Shown here piece by piece: positions 1 to 7,500 of a stretch of DNA of 10,694 bases. Where the stretch lies: NCBI GenBank assembly GCA_905192625.1, contig CAJJLI010000031.1, positions 1 through 10,694 of the forward strand. The letters are read 5' to 3'. The first letter of the stretch is position 1; every line of letters starts with the position of its first letter. This DNA is from an uncultured Clostridium sp. Lineage in GTDB: Bacteria; Bacillota; Clostridia; Lachnospirales; Lachnospiraceae. The position numbers and the translations under genes were made by a program. Under the pieces are notes generated by a model, which saw only the letters and a list, made by a program, of their open reading frames with translations, searched no databases and was not told the origin of the DNA.

Positions 1-356
1 ATTCCGTTTTCATTATGTTATGAACAAAAAGACGTTCATAACCTTGTTACTCCAGTCGGCATCTCAAAGCAAACTCCCGACGCCTCATTCCGTTTTCATT
101 ATGTTATGAACAAAAAGACGTTCATAACCTTGCGGCATCTCAAAGCAAGCTCCCGACGTCTTATTCCGTTTTCATTATGTTATGAACTCAAACCGTTCAT
201 AACCTGGTTACTCCAGTCGGCATCTCAAAGCAAACTCCCGACGCCTCATTCCGTTTTCATTATGTTATGAACAAAAAGACGTTCATAACCTTGTTACTCC
301 AGTCGGCATCTCAAAGCAAGCTTTGGACGCCTCATTCCGTTTTCATTATATCATAA
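1..356. repeat. Tandem array of about 86-bp repeats, four full units plus a fragment
   Basis: Units start at 1, 87, 163, 248 and 334, each with ATTCCGTTTTCATTAT. They are 86, 76, 85 and 86 bp long; the fifth is a degenerate fragment of about 23 bp. Every full unit holds a perfect inverted repeat, GTTATGAAC / GTTCATAAC. The loop is AAAAAGAC in units 1, 2 and 4 but TCAAACC in unit 3. Unit 2 lacks 10 bp (TTACTCCAGT) after the hairpin. Unit 4 differs near its end (CTTTGGACG for CTCCCGACG). No spacer sequence separates the units, so this is not CRISPR. The array may continue beyond the left edge. It lies 3' of the shikimate kinase-like gene; the rest of the gene-free stretch (357-459) holds only one weak AT hairpin. 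Function is unknown. Confidence 0.9.
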
Positions 357-372
357 AGTTACTATTTGTAAA

Positions 373-390
373 TGTTTTTTTCGAAAAACA
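373..390 (-). terminator. Weak AT-rich hairpin downstream of the shikimate kinase-like gene
   Basis: A perfect 7-bp stem TGTTTTT / AAAAACA closes a 4-nt loop about 70 nt past the stop codon of the minus-strand kinase gene. The stem is almost entirely A:T and no clear U-run follows it in either direction. It is only a weak candidate for the end of the flavin reductase-kinase transcript. Confidence 0.25.
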
Positions 391-459
391 CTGTATTTTC
401 CTAATGTTGCGCTTACTCATTGTTCAATAATCAGGATACCTTTTATATATTGTCTTACA

Positions 460-972
460 CTATTGGGTTAATGTCTTGGTTCTTTCCACAATTTCTTCTA
501 CAACTGCTTCAATATCTAAATTTTCACAATTTATTGTTATGTGAGCATATTGCTCGTATAATGGACATCTTTCTAAGTATAAATCATATAAAGACTGATC
601 TTTTCTTAATGCAACGCCTCTTTGCTTAATATTCCCCAATCGCTTGCTTATTGTTTCATAACTAAGTTGCAAATATACCACGAATCCTATGCCTCGTAAA
701 TGTTCCATGGCTTTTGCTCCATAAATTACGCTGCCACCAGTAGCTATTACTGTTTTTATTGCCTTAATTTCTTTATTTACTCTTTCTTCTATCTCTAAGA
801 ATCCCTGCAAACCTTCTTCTTTGATGATATCCTTTAATAACCTCTTTTCTTCCTGCTGTATCAGTAAGTCTGCATCAACAAATTGATATCCCATTACCTT
901 TGCCAAAATTACACCCATTGTGCTTTTTCCTGCTCCAGGCATTCCAATTAAAACAATATTATTTCGCTCCAT
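460..972 (-). CDS. Shikimate kinase-like P-loop kinase
   Basis: This 170-residue protein has the size and layout of the AroK/AroL family, cytoplasmic enzymes that phosphorylate shikimate at the 3-position with ATP in aromatic amino acid synthesis. A Walker A (GMPGAGKST) spans residues 10-18. The FVDAD motif at 31-35 supplies the aspartate expected to bind shikimate. TGGSV at 78-82 takes the place of the usual GGG motif, and a lid region at about 113-125 is followed by ERCPLY (134-139), whose arginine matches the conserved C-terminal one. Two positions are unusual: the FRxxE motif reads FLEIE (58-62), so the expected shikimate-binding arginine is leucine, and the lid reads QRGVAL rather than the usual RPLL type. 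It may therefore be a paralogue with altered substrate, so the symbol aroK is withheld. AGGAGA about 7 nt before the ATG supports the start. It follows the flavin reductase gene by 37 nt and is probably cotranscribed with it. Confidence 0.85.
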   Translation of the reverse strand: MERNNIVLIGMPGAGKSTMGVILAKVMGYQFVDADLLIQQEEKRLLKDIIKEEGLQGFLEIEERVNKEIKAIKTVIATGGSVIYGAKAMEHLRGIGFVVYLQLSYETISKRLGNIKQRGVALRKDQSLYDLYLERCPLYEQYAHITINCENLDIEAVVEEIVERTKTLTQ

Positions 973-1009
973 GCTTTTTCTCCTGCAACTTAATTACTTC
1001 ACTTTTATT

Positions 1010-1747
1010 TTATCGTTTTTTATTTTTTTCTTTTATTTTTTTCGATGGATTTTTATTAACATCTTTAACGATTTCTTTGGCTCCCTTTACTTTCTGTTTT
1101 TTTAGCTTTTTATTATTGCTATTCGTCTCTTGGGTTTCACATGTGTTTTTTTGATTTTTTTTCTGCTGTGTAGCATCATTTTTCGATTCTTTTTTTACCG
1201 AATATCCAAAGGTTCCAAGCAAATCTCCAATTCCATAATATTCCCCATGGGAATAAACGATTGGGTTTGATTTATTTAACTCTAACTTACCCTTTTCATT
1301 CATCAACTGTTTATCTACATGAACACATAGTACGTCTGCTATAAACATATCGTGTGAACCTAGTTTAATAATATCTCTAACACGGCATTCAATATTCACA
1401 GGAGATTCTAAAATCATAGGTACATTTACATGTTCTCCTTTTACCTTTGTTAAATTCATTTCTTTAAACTTGTCTATATTTCTTCCAGAACGAACCCCAC
1501 AAAAGTCAGTAGCTCTTGCAAGATTCTCCGTTGTTAAATTCACTACGAATTCTTTTGTTTCTTCTATCAGCTGATAGGAAAACCGTTCTTTACGTATTGA
1601 TATTGATAGCATAGGTGGATTGGTACAAACTGTTCCCGCCCAAGCTACAGTGATGATATTATCATGCTCTTTATGGTCACTACAACTTACCATAACAACT
1701 GGTAATGGATATAACATATTTCCCGCTTTGAATGTTTCCTTATTCAT
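1010..1747 (-). CDS. Flavin reductase-like (FMN-binding split barrel) protein with lysine-rich tail
   Basis: Residues about 8-170 resemble the flavin reductase-like domain, a split barrel that binds FMN. Supporting stretches are an opening PLPVVMVSC, ITVAWAGTVCTNPPMLSISI in the FMN-binding region, and FVVNLTTENLARATDFCG. The core ends with HGEYYGIGDLLGTFGYSV, typical of clostridial members. The exact substrate cannot be read from sequence; members reduce flavins or serve as partners of oxidoreductases. Residues 185-245 are odd: a low-complexity tail with about 21 lysines in 61 residues plus many Asn, Gln and Ser, absent from the usual roughly 185-residue protein. There is no signal peptide or membrane segment, so it should be cytoplasmic. 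AAGGAAAGG shortly before the ATG supports the start. It is the first gene of a pair with the kinase-like gene and diverges from the Ig-like gene. Confidence 0.85.
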   Translation of the reverse strand: MNKETFKAGNMLYPLPVVMVSCSDHKEHDNIITVAWAGTVCTNPPMLSISIRKERFSYQLIEETKEFVVNLTTENLARATDFCGVRSGRNIDKFKEMNLTKVKGEHVNVPMILESPVNIECRVRDIIKLGSHDMFIADVLCVHVDKQLMNEKGKLELNKSNPIVYSHGEYYGIGDLLGTFGYSVKKESKNDATQQKKNQKNTCETQETNSNNKKLKKQKVKGAKEIVKDVNKNPSKKIKEKNKKR

Positions 1748-1876
1748 ATTTAACCTTTCCTTATGATACCTTTTTACCTATTGAAACATATATCTTTTTT
1801 TAGAATCTTATTGTATAATGAGGATTACCAAAAGTTATATATTGGGTAAAATACACAATTTCTACATAGTATTATA

Positions 1877-1898
1877 GATAAATCGAATTCGATAAATC
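1877..1898. promoter_or_regulatory. Palindrome and direct repeats in the divergent intergenic region
   Basis: The perfect 12-bp palindrome ATCGAATTCGAT (1882-1893) is overlapped by two direct copies of GATAAATC (1877-1884 and 1891-1898, 14 bp apart). It lies 36 bp before the plus-strand Ig-like start codon and 134 bp before the divergent flavin reductase start. A TATAAT at 1814-1819 on the plus strand is a possible -10 box, but no good -35 stands at the right distance. The layout suits an operator, but no regulator is identifiable. Confidence 0.35.
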
Positions 1899-1921
1899 CT
1901 TATTTTATGTAATTTACACAC

Positions 1922-1929
1922 GAGGTGAT
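1922..1929 (+). promoter_or_regulatory. Ribosome binding site setting the Ig-like gene start
   Basis: GAGGTGAT is an extended Shine-Dalgarno match lying 4 nt before ATG at 1934. The in-frame GTG at 1925 sits inside this site, so it is not the start. Confidence 0.85.
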
Positions 1930-1933
1930 AAAA

Positions 1934-2275
1934 ATGAGTACAAACTATATTGACATTGAAGAAGTTTCTGGAAGCCAACGAAATCTAATAAAGCAAGATT
2001 TAAAGTTCAAAACAGGTAAATTCGTATGGCGTATTAAATTTTCAGCTCCCTTAAATCCTGCTACCGTAAATAATATCAATTTGTACGTTACAACCGTCGC
2101 AGAGACTCCTTTAAAAACTCATATACGCTACGACTCCGTTAATAACTTTATTGAAATAGAACCACTAGAAGCTTATGCAAAAGATGAATCTTATATTTTA
2201 AATATTTCTAAAAATGTTCAATCAAAAGGTGGTCAATCACTTAAGGAAAATATCCAATTGCGTTTCAGAGTCTAA
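1934..2275 (+). CDS. Small Ig-like (SbsA_Ig / Big_5 type) domain protein
   Basis: This 113-residue protein is essentially one beta-sandwich domain. The stretch FSAPLNPATVNNINLYVTT (about residues 37-55) is the hallmark of bacterial Ig-like domains of the SbsA/Big_5 type, in which the phrase 'F..pl.p.tvn..n.yv' opens the domain. It continues with IEIEPLEAYAKDESYILNI and ends KENIQLRFRV. Such domains are usually modules of large secreted or surface proteins. Here the domain stands alone, with no signal peptide, lipobox, membrane helix or sorting signal, so the product should stay in the cytoplasm unless exported another way. Its role is unknown. It is the only confident plus-strand gene in the window, is transcribed divergently from the flavin reductase gene and converges on the TPR-AAA gene. 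Confidence 0.75.
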   Translation: MSTNYIDIEEVSGSQRNLIKQDLKFKTGKFVWRIKFSAPLNPATVNNINLYVTTVAETPLKTHIRYDSVNNFIEIEPLEAYAKDESYILNISKNVQSKGGQSLKENIQLRFRV

Positions 2276-2371
2276 TTGTAAAAAAGTGACTAACAACCTT
2301 ACTAATCATCCGTATCTTTTGCGGAGCGTATTTTATGTTAGGTACAACAATTCGCTTTCCATAAACATATG

Positions 2372-2405
2372 ATACCCCGCTTAGAAGAAGCGGGATATCT
2401 TCTAA
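2372..2405. terminator. Convergent-gene hairpin with two alternative stems
   Basis: CCCGCTT (2376-2382) pairs perfectly with AAGCGGG (2388-2394) around a 5-nt loop, extended past one mismatch by ATA/TAT. The 3' half overlaps a second perfect stem, TTAGAAGA (2381-2388) with TCTTCTAA (2398-2405), so the two cannot form together. The site lies between the ends of the plus-strand Ig-like gene and the minus-strand TPR-AAA gene, where a bidirectional terminator is expected. Neither side has a strong U-run. Confidence 0.55.
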
Positions 2406-2407
2406 AA

Positions 2408-4378
2408 TTATATACTATCAATGTCTTGTTCTTTAATAATCAATAAATCTGTTCCTTTAAAATTACCACTTTGCGCATGATACAATAATTGTTTTGCGCT
2501 TCGATTCTCTGCATTTTTAATGACTTGTTGCATAATTGCAAATAATTTCGTCAAAGAATATTCTTCTTGTTTCATCATTTGCTCTTCTATCTTGTCTCTT
2601 AAAAATGTAAATGCATTCTCTTCTATTTCATATTCTCTCTCAGTTAGATAATGATATACAAATCCCATATAGTCTTCTACTGTATAATCAGGAAGTTCTA
2701 TCCGATATTTGAATATTTTCTTAAACTCTGAATTTGTTTCTAATAAAGAGTTTATGTTATTATTTGAATCTTCAATGTAAATAAATAGCGTATTCCCATG
2801 AGATTTATGCATATCAATTAAGTTCTCGACACTATTGGCATTTAAATTCGCAGCATGCTCAATAATTAAAGTACAATGAACCAACTGGCTTTTCTTTTCA
2901 TCCCAATCAATTTGATTTAACCTATCAGCATCAATAATGGCAAGTTTTGATGAGATAGAGGAATTCATTCTTCGCATTAATTTCAATATTAGTTTTGCTA
3001 AATGTGTTTTACCCGATGCATTTGATCCAGTTATTATAAAATTCGCATTTAAAAATTCGTCTTTTACGATTTCTTGCAAGGATTGCAGAATTTGATTCCC
3101 TGCTGGTGCAATACGAATATAATTTCCCAAAAGCTCTTCTATGTCTATTTCCTTTTCACAAATAAGCGCATTAAGCTCTTCTAATTGATCAATGAACGGA
3201 TTTCTTTGATTCAAATCTGGTAACTTATAAAGTTCAACCATGGATTCCCCTAAATAATCTGGTTCATTCACTTCTTCTACCACAGTGTCCATAGAATCAT
3301 TAATGAGTTCATCATTACTTAAGTCCTCCGATTCCAATGAGCTATCAAGCTCACTAAGAGCACCACTTTCCAAAGAATTTACATGCTTTAAAAGTGATTT
3401 TTTCATGGCTTCAATTTCTGATTTCTTTAACACTATTTCATCAATATCATTATGTTCTTCTAAATCTTCCTTGGCATAGTCAAAAATTGTATCCAAAGTG
3501 TCTTTGACCGTCTCTACTTCTTGACTCTCTTTTGTAAGTTCTACCTTATAAGTATCTTCGCTTTTTTCTAATTTATCTTCATTATCTACAACTTCTTCAG
3601 AAGATGAGTTGTTGAATTCCTCTTCTTTATCCAGTTCTTCCAAACCTTCTTTAAGACCATCCTCATGAACACTATGATTTTCTATGATTTCATCTTTCTC
3701 TCTCGCATTTTCTTTCGCCTTATATTCGCTTAAAATGCTCTGAATCTGCTTCGCTATCTGCTCTTCATTGAATTCCTCTTTTTTTTCTTCAATTTCGGAT
3801 AAGTCAATGTCACCCAAATAATATGCTTTTAAGACTTTAGCCTTCTCAACATAAACACCATTACCAAACCATAAAATAAGATTACTACACTCGTCGATGC
3901 ATTTATCTTTAGCGCCTGCTTTGTGGTAAAGCTTTGCAAGTTCATACGCCCAATTTTCCATATAAGAGTCATTTTTCAGTGCTTCTAAATCCGCAATTAA
4001 AACATCGATATCTTTTCCTGCCATTTTATCAATATTATAGCGAAAGATATGACAATATAAATCTTTTGGAGCAACCTCTTTAAACTCCTCCAAATATTTT
4101 TCTGCATTTTCCACATCATTGAGCTTTATGGATAGATGCACAATTTGAGCAAGAATTCTACGAGCTTTGTTTTTGGAATAAATGGATAGAAAGATTTCTC
4201 TTGCTATGTCATAGCAGTCATTTTGAAAAAAAACTTCCGCTAATGTACTTAAATCAGATGTATTTTTAACTTTCTTTCTATTGATTGTTTGTGCGACATC
4301 TAGGGCATTTTTAATATCCCCTTGTTCCAAACACTTTTTTATTTTCTCTATCTTAACTATATTATGATATCTTTCCAT
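2408..4378 (-). CDS. TPR-like protein with acidic linker and degenerate AAA+ ATPase domain
   Basis: The product is about 656 residues when started at ATG 4378, where GGGGGAAA lies 5 nt upstream. An in-frame ATG at 4405 would add nine residues but has no good ribosome binding site. Residues about 10-190 form helical pairs resembling TPR repeats, a protein-binding scaffold. Residues about 195-375 are a highly acidic, Ser-rich and presumably flexible linker. Residues about 415-620 look like an AAA+ ATPase of the CbbX/SpoVK kind. The Walker A GSNASGKT is at 451-458. The Walker B position reads TLIIEHAANL (503-512), lacking the usual Asp-Glu pair. LPDYTVEDYMGFVYHYL (562-578) matches the AAA lid region. 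Nucleotide binding is likely; hydrolysis is doubtful. There is no signal peptide or membrane segment. The gene lies 187 nt after jetC on the same strand, separated by an ABC-ATPase gene remnant, and is followed by a hairpin. I do not recognise a named family and assign no function. A link to the condensin genes is inferred from position only. Confidence 0.8.
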   Translation of the reverse strand: MERYHNIVKIEKIKKCLEQGDIKNALDVAQTINRKKVKNTSDLSTLAEVFFQNDCYDIAREIFLSIYSKNKARRILAQIVHLSIKLNDVENAEKYLEEFKEVAPKDLYCHIFRYNIDKMAGKDIDVLIADLEALKNDSYMENWAYELAKLYHKAGAKDKCIDECSNLILWFGNGVYVEKAKVLKAYYLGDIDLSEIEEKKEEFNEEQIAKQIQSILSEYKAKENAREKDEIIENHSVHEDGLKEGLEELDKEEEFNNSSSEEVVDNEDKLEKSEDTYKVELTKESQEVETVKDTLDTIFDYAKEDLEEHNDIDEIVLKKSEIEAMKKSLLKHVNSLESGALSELDSSLESEDLSNDELINDSMDTVVEEVNEPDYLGESMVELYKLPDLNQRNPFIDQLEELNALICEKEIDIEELLGNYIRIAPAGNQILQSLQEIVKDEFLNANFIITGSNASGKTHLAKLILKLMRRMNSSISSKLAIIDADRLNQIDWDEKKSQLVHCTLIIEHAANLNANSVENLIDMHKSHGNTLFIYIEDSNNNINSLLETNSEFKKIFKYRIELPDYTVEDYMGFVYHYLTEREYEIEENAFTFLRDKIEEQMMKQEEYSLTKLFAIMQQVIKNAENRSAKQLLYHAQSGNFKGTDLLIIKEQDIDSI

Positions 4379-4507
4379 TACACTTTCCCCCGCAATTGAC
4401 ACCATTCACACCAAACAAATCCAAAACCTCAACTTCCTTCACAGAAAAGGAAAGATTTTTCACTGCTATCACTTTTTTATAGTACTTACTATCTGAATTC
4501 GTTCCAG
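4379..4507 (-). pseudogene. Decayed 5' fragment of an ABC-transporter ATPase gene
   Basis: The minus-strand frame from about 4487 reads KYYKKVIAVKNLSFSV, then KEVEVLDLFGVNG. This matches the start of ABC ATPases (typically 'kyYgkvkAVknlSFsVkeGEvlGLlGpNGAGKST') with two conserved glycines lost (to Val and Asp). After GVNG, an extra 7 nt (GTCAATT) shifts the frame and the Walker A continues as AGESV, with the essential Lys changed to Glu. Further upstream, another frame reads LERIQIVS, resembling an ABC N-terminus, which implies a second indel near 4486. AAGGAGAG at 4517-4524 may be the old ribosome binding site. Nothing after the Walker A matches an ABC ATPase. It sits between jetC and the TPR-AAA gene and provides the latter's ribosome binding site. 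Confidence 0.7.
4384..4391 (-). promoter_or_regulatory. Ribosome binding site favouring the TPR-AAA start at 4378
   Basis: GGGGGAAA ends 5 nt before ATG 4378, whereas the upstream ATG at 4405 follows GGTGTGA at almost no distance. The purine-rich stretch is the former Walker A coding sequence (Ala-Gly-Lys codons) of the ABC-ATPase remnant. Confidence 0.55.
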
Positions 4508-4565
4508 CGCGAAAATCTCTCCTTTTTTGACATTTTATATGAATATCTTAACATTAACATTCTTA

Positions 4566-7500
4566 TTAGACAAGAGTATTATTCTCCGAGGTTTCAAACC
4601 AATCCATACTCGTTTGTTCATACTGAATTGGTATATACTCAACCTCATTGGCATCAATTGTACTTTGATAATCTACAACTACAGTTTGTTGTCTTCCATC
4701 AATAATCTTTTGTCCAAGCACGTAATTTACATCGAATCGACCTGTAATCGCTGGAGTTGTACCTCTTGCTGGCACTATTAACTGTACTTGATTTGTTTTA
4801 AGAAGTTCGAAAATAGGCTCCCAGATATATACATCCTTTGCAGCCCCAAACGGATTATCAATAAAAATAACCTTTAACAGTCCCTTGCTATCCATAGTTG
4901 CACAATTAATATTACTTATATAATTAATTATCGCGATTAAAAATTGTATATAGATTCCTTGTGACTGACCAGTACTTCCAACTGCCTCTTCATAGCGTAG
5001 ATGTTTACTTTGTTCTTTGATACGTTCTCGTTTGTAAAGTGTTAATTTTATACTATTCATGTCAGTTACGATGACAGAGAATAATTTCTTTAATGAGAGA
5101 GAAGTTTTTATAAATTTTAATCGCTCCTCTGCTGTTTTACATTCATCCGCTAGATGCACAATTTCATCAATGTAATATGACATCTTTTCTTTATAAAACT
5201 CATCTTTCACATACGGAATCACAAGATTAATCATATTAATTGATTCACCATCAAGAATTATTTTTGATAATTTAGAAAGTCGTTCTAACTCTGTCTTAAT
5301 GTGGATACATCGTTGTAAACATTGATTTTCAAAATTTTCTTTCATCTGTTCCATATCATGTAATCCACGTACAATAAGTGATTTTTCAAGGGAAATACAA
5401 TCATTTACTTCACTTAAATTGCTGAGTAACGCATTCGTTTCTTCTTCATTTTTCGGAATAGAAACATTATTTTTAATCTCTTCTGCTAGACCAATTGCTT
5501 TTAATGTTAATAACTCACTTACCATTGCTTCTTTATTTTTCATAAAGTTCTCTTGTTTTGACTTTAATTCACTTACAAGAGCATCATAAGCCTTTATCAG
5601 TTCTTCATTTTTTGCACCTAGGTCCTCTTCCAAAACGTCCTCGTAATTGCTAACTATTTGATCCGTAACGTCATGTAAAATCGAACGATTCTTAAAAATA
5701 CGTTCCATATCTTTTTTAAGGTTTAGCAAATAATCCGATTGTTCTAAGAATATTAGTTGATCCTGTTCCATTACTTTAAGATCTTCTTTTAATTTTAAAA
5801 CCTGTTCTTTATTCCGTTCAATTAGTACCTTGGCATCGATTTTATCAGAAATCACATCCGCTAATTCACCATACTTCTCTTGATAGGATTGAAGTGTCTG
5901 ACCACTCTTCCCATCCAAACGATTGAATTCAGCCTTTTTTTCATCCAACCGTGCGTGCATGGTTTCAATTTTTTCTTTTATGCTCTTCGTGTCAGCACTT
6001 AATGTTGCAAATTCTGTTTCTCCAACTTTATATAATTTTCCTTCATCGTATAACTGAGCAAGCAAAGAAGTACTAATTCCACGGTTAGAAATACTTCTTA
6101 AACATCGATTCATGCCATTAACGTAAGAGTTCACCAAATGATTCTTATCCTCTAAGTCGGTATGTTCTGTTTCAAAAGCAAGGCATATACCATTTAGCTT
6201 AGCCATCAACTCATCATCAGAGAGGTTAATTTCCTCATAATCTCCCTCTACATAATATTTCTGGTACTTTTCATCCCATAACACACTTAATTCTTTTAAC
6301 GACGCATCTTTACTATCCATCCTACTTTGAACAGATTCAAGGTGATAGCTTGCAATGCGATACTCTTCTTTTATTGATTCTAACTGTTCTTCGAAATGTT
6401 CTTTTTTCTTAATTTCCTGCGTAAGAATGGCCTCATGTGATTTATTTTCTGTATCAAGACGTAAGAGTTCTTTTAAGCGTTCTAACTCAGACTCTAACTG
6501 AAGCATTTCCTCCTCTGTACTTTGAAGAAGTTGTCTGGTTTTTTCCTTCTTCTCTGATCGCCCATGCAATTCTCTTTTAATATCCATTGCCTTCTTTTCC
6601 AACGCAGCTAGACTTTGATTGTAAGAAAGAACTTCATCCTTTAACTTATGATATTTATCTACATACTTTAAAATAAATTCCTGTACTTGAGCCTCATCCG
6701 TTAAGTATGAAATTTCTTGCTCTTCGAAGCGTACTTGCAATCGCTTTACTTCTTCTAATTCTTTCTCTCTTACATTGATTTCTTGTTCTAGACGCTTATC
6801 ATCAAAAAAGATACTTTGGTCTTTTGCCAATAAATAAACATATTCCGACTGCACAATGTCTTTTTGAAACGTTAATGCCCTTTCATCAATAATTGGTAAC
6901 ACAATATCATGAGATAGTTGATATAGCGTCTGTATCTCTGACTTAATCGCATCAAATCCTTCTTTAACTACAATGGAATACGGTAGGTATGGATAACGTT
7001 CTAAAAGAGATTTTTTCTCATCCCTGGAACAAGCTTGTAAGTACTCTTCTCCAGTTTGTAGTTGAATGCGTGCATTGACTTTAAAATCATCTTTTATCTC
7101 ATGAAGTACTTTACTATTTGTTATAAATGATTTATCTCTTAGCCGTTTTATTTCTGTTTCTAATGTAATAATACGCTTCTTAACGTCCTCGAGATTACCA
7201 ATATTCGTTTTATATTTTCGCTTAATTTCTTCCCTAAGTTCCAAATAATCATGTTTTCCATAAACAAGGCTTAGCGCTTCCACTCTTTTTTTAACGTCTT
7301 CATATTCATTAAAAAATGCCTCTGCTTCAAATATGAAGCTCTTTATGGAACTACTTTCATATTCACTTTTCGTTAATCCTATTTCCAATTCGCTGAATTC
7401 TTTTTCAATCTCAATGAGTGATGTAACTAATATTTTACGATAGTCCTTACAATGCTCTAATTTTATCTCATGTGATTTAATTTCATCACTTACATTTTCC

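Noticed and set aside
1..270. A plus-strand frame open from the left edge to a TGA at 268 across the repeat array
   Set aside because: Unit lengths differ modulo 3, so each repeat is read in another frame, with no start or ribosome binding site. The openness is best explained as chance in repetitive DNA.
1..356. CRISPR array
   Set aside because: Units of 76-86 bp follow each other with no unique spacers between short repeats, and no cas gene is present.
900..1154. Plus-strand frames opposite the kinase and flavin reductase genes
   Set aside because: Phe/Leu-rich translations are the antisense of Lys-rich coding DNA. They have no ribosome binding site and overlap well-supported genes.
1925..1933. 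GTG at 1925 as start of the Ig-like gene
   Set aside because: It lies within the Shine-Dalgarno sequence GAGGTGAT that serves the ATG at 1934.
2408..4378. TPR-AAA protein as a divergent JetD
   Set aside because: It has a P-loop and AAA lid region and no Toprim-like acidic motif or DUF2220/DUF3322 resemblance.
4379..4405. Upstream ATG at 4405 as start of the TPR-AAA gene
   Set aside because: No convincing ribosome binding site precedes it and its extra nine codons derive from the ABC-ATPase remnant. The ATG at 4378 has GGGGGAAA upstream.
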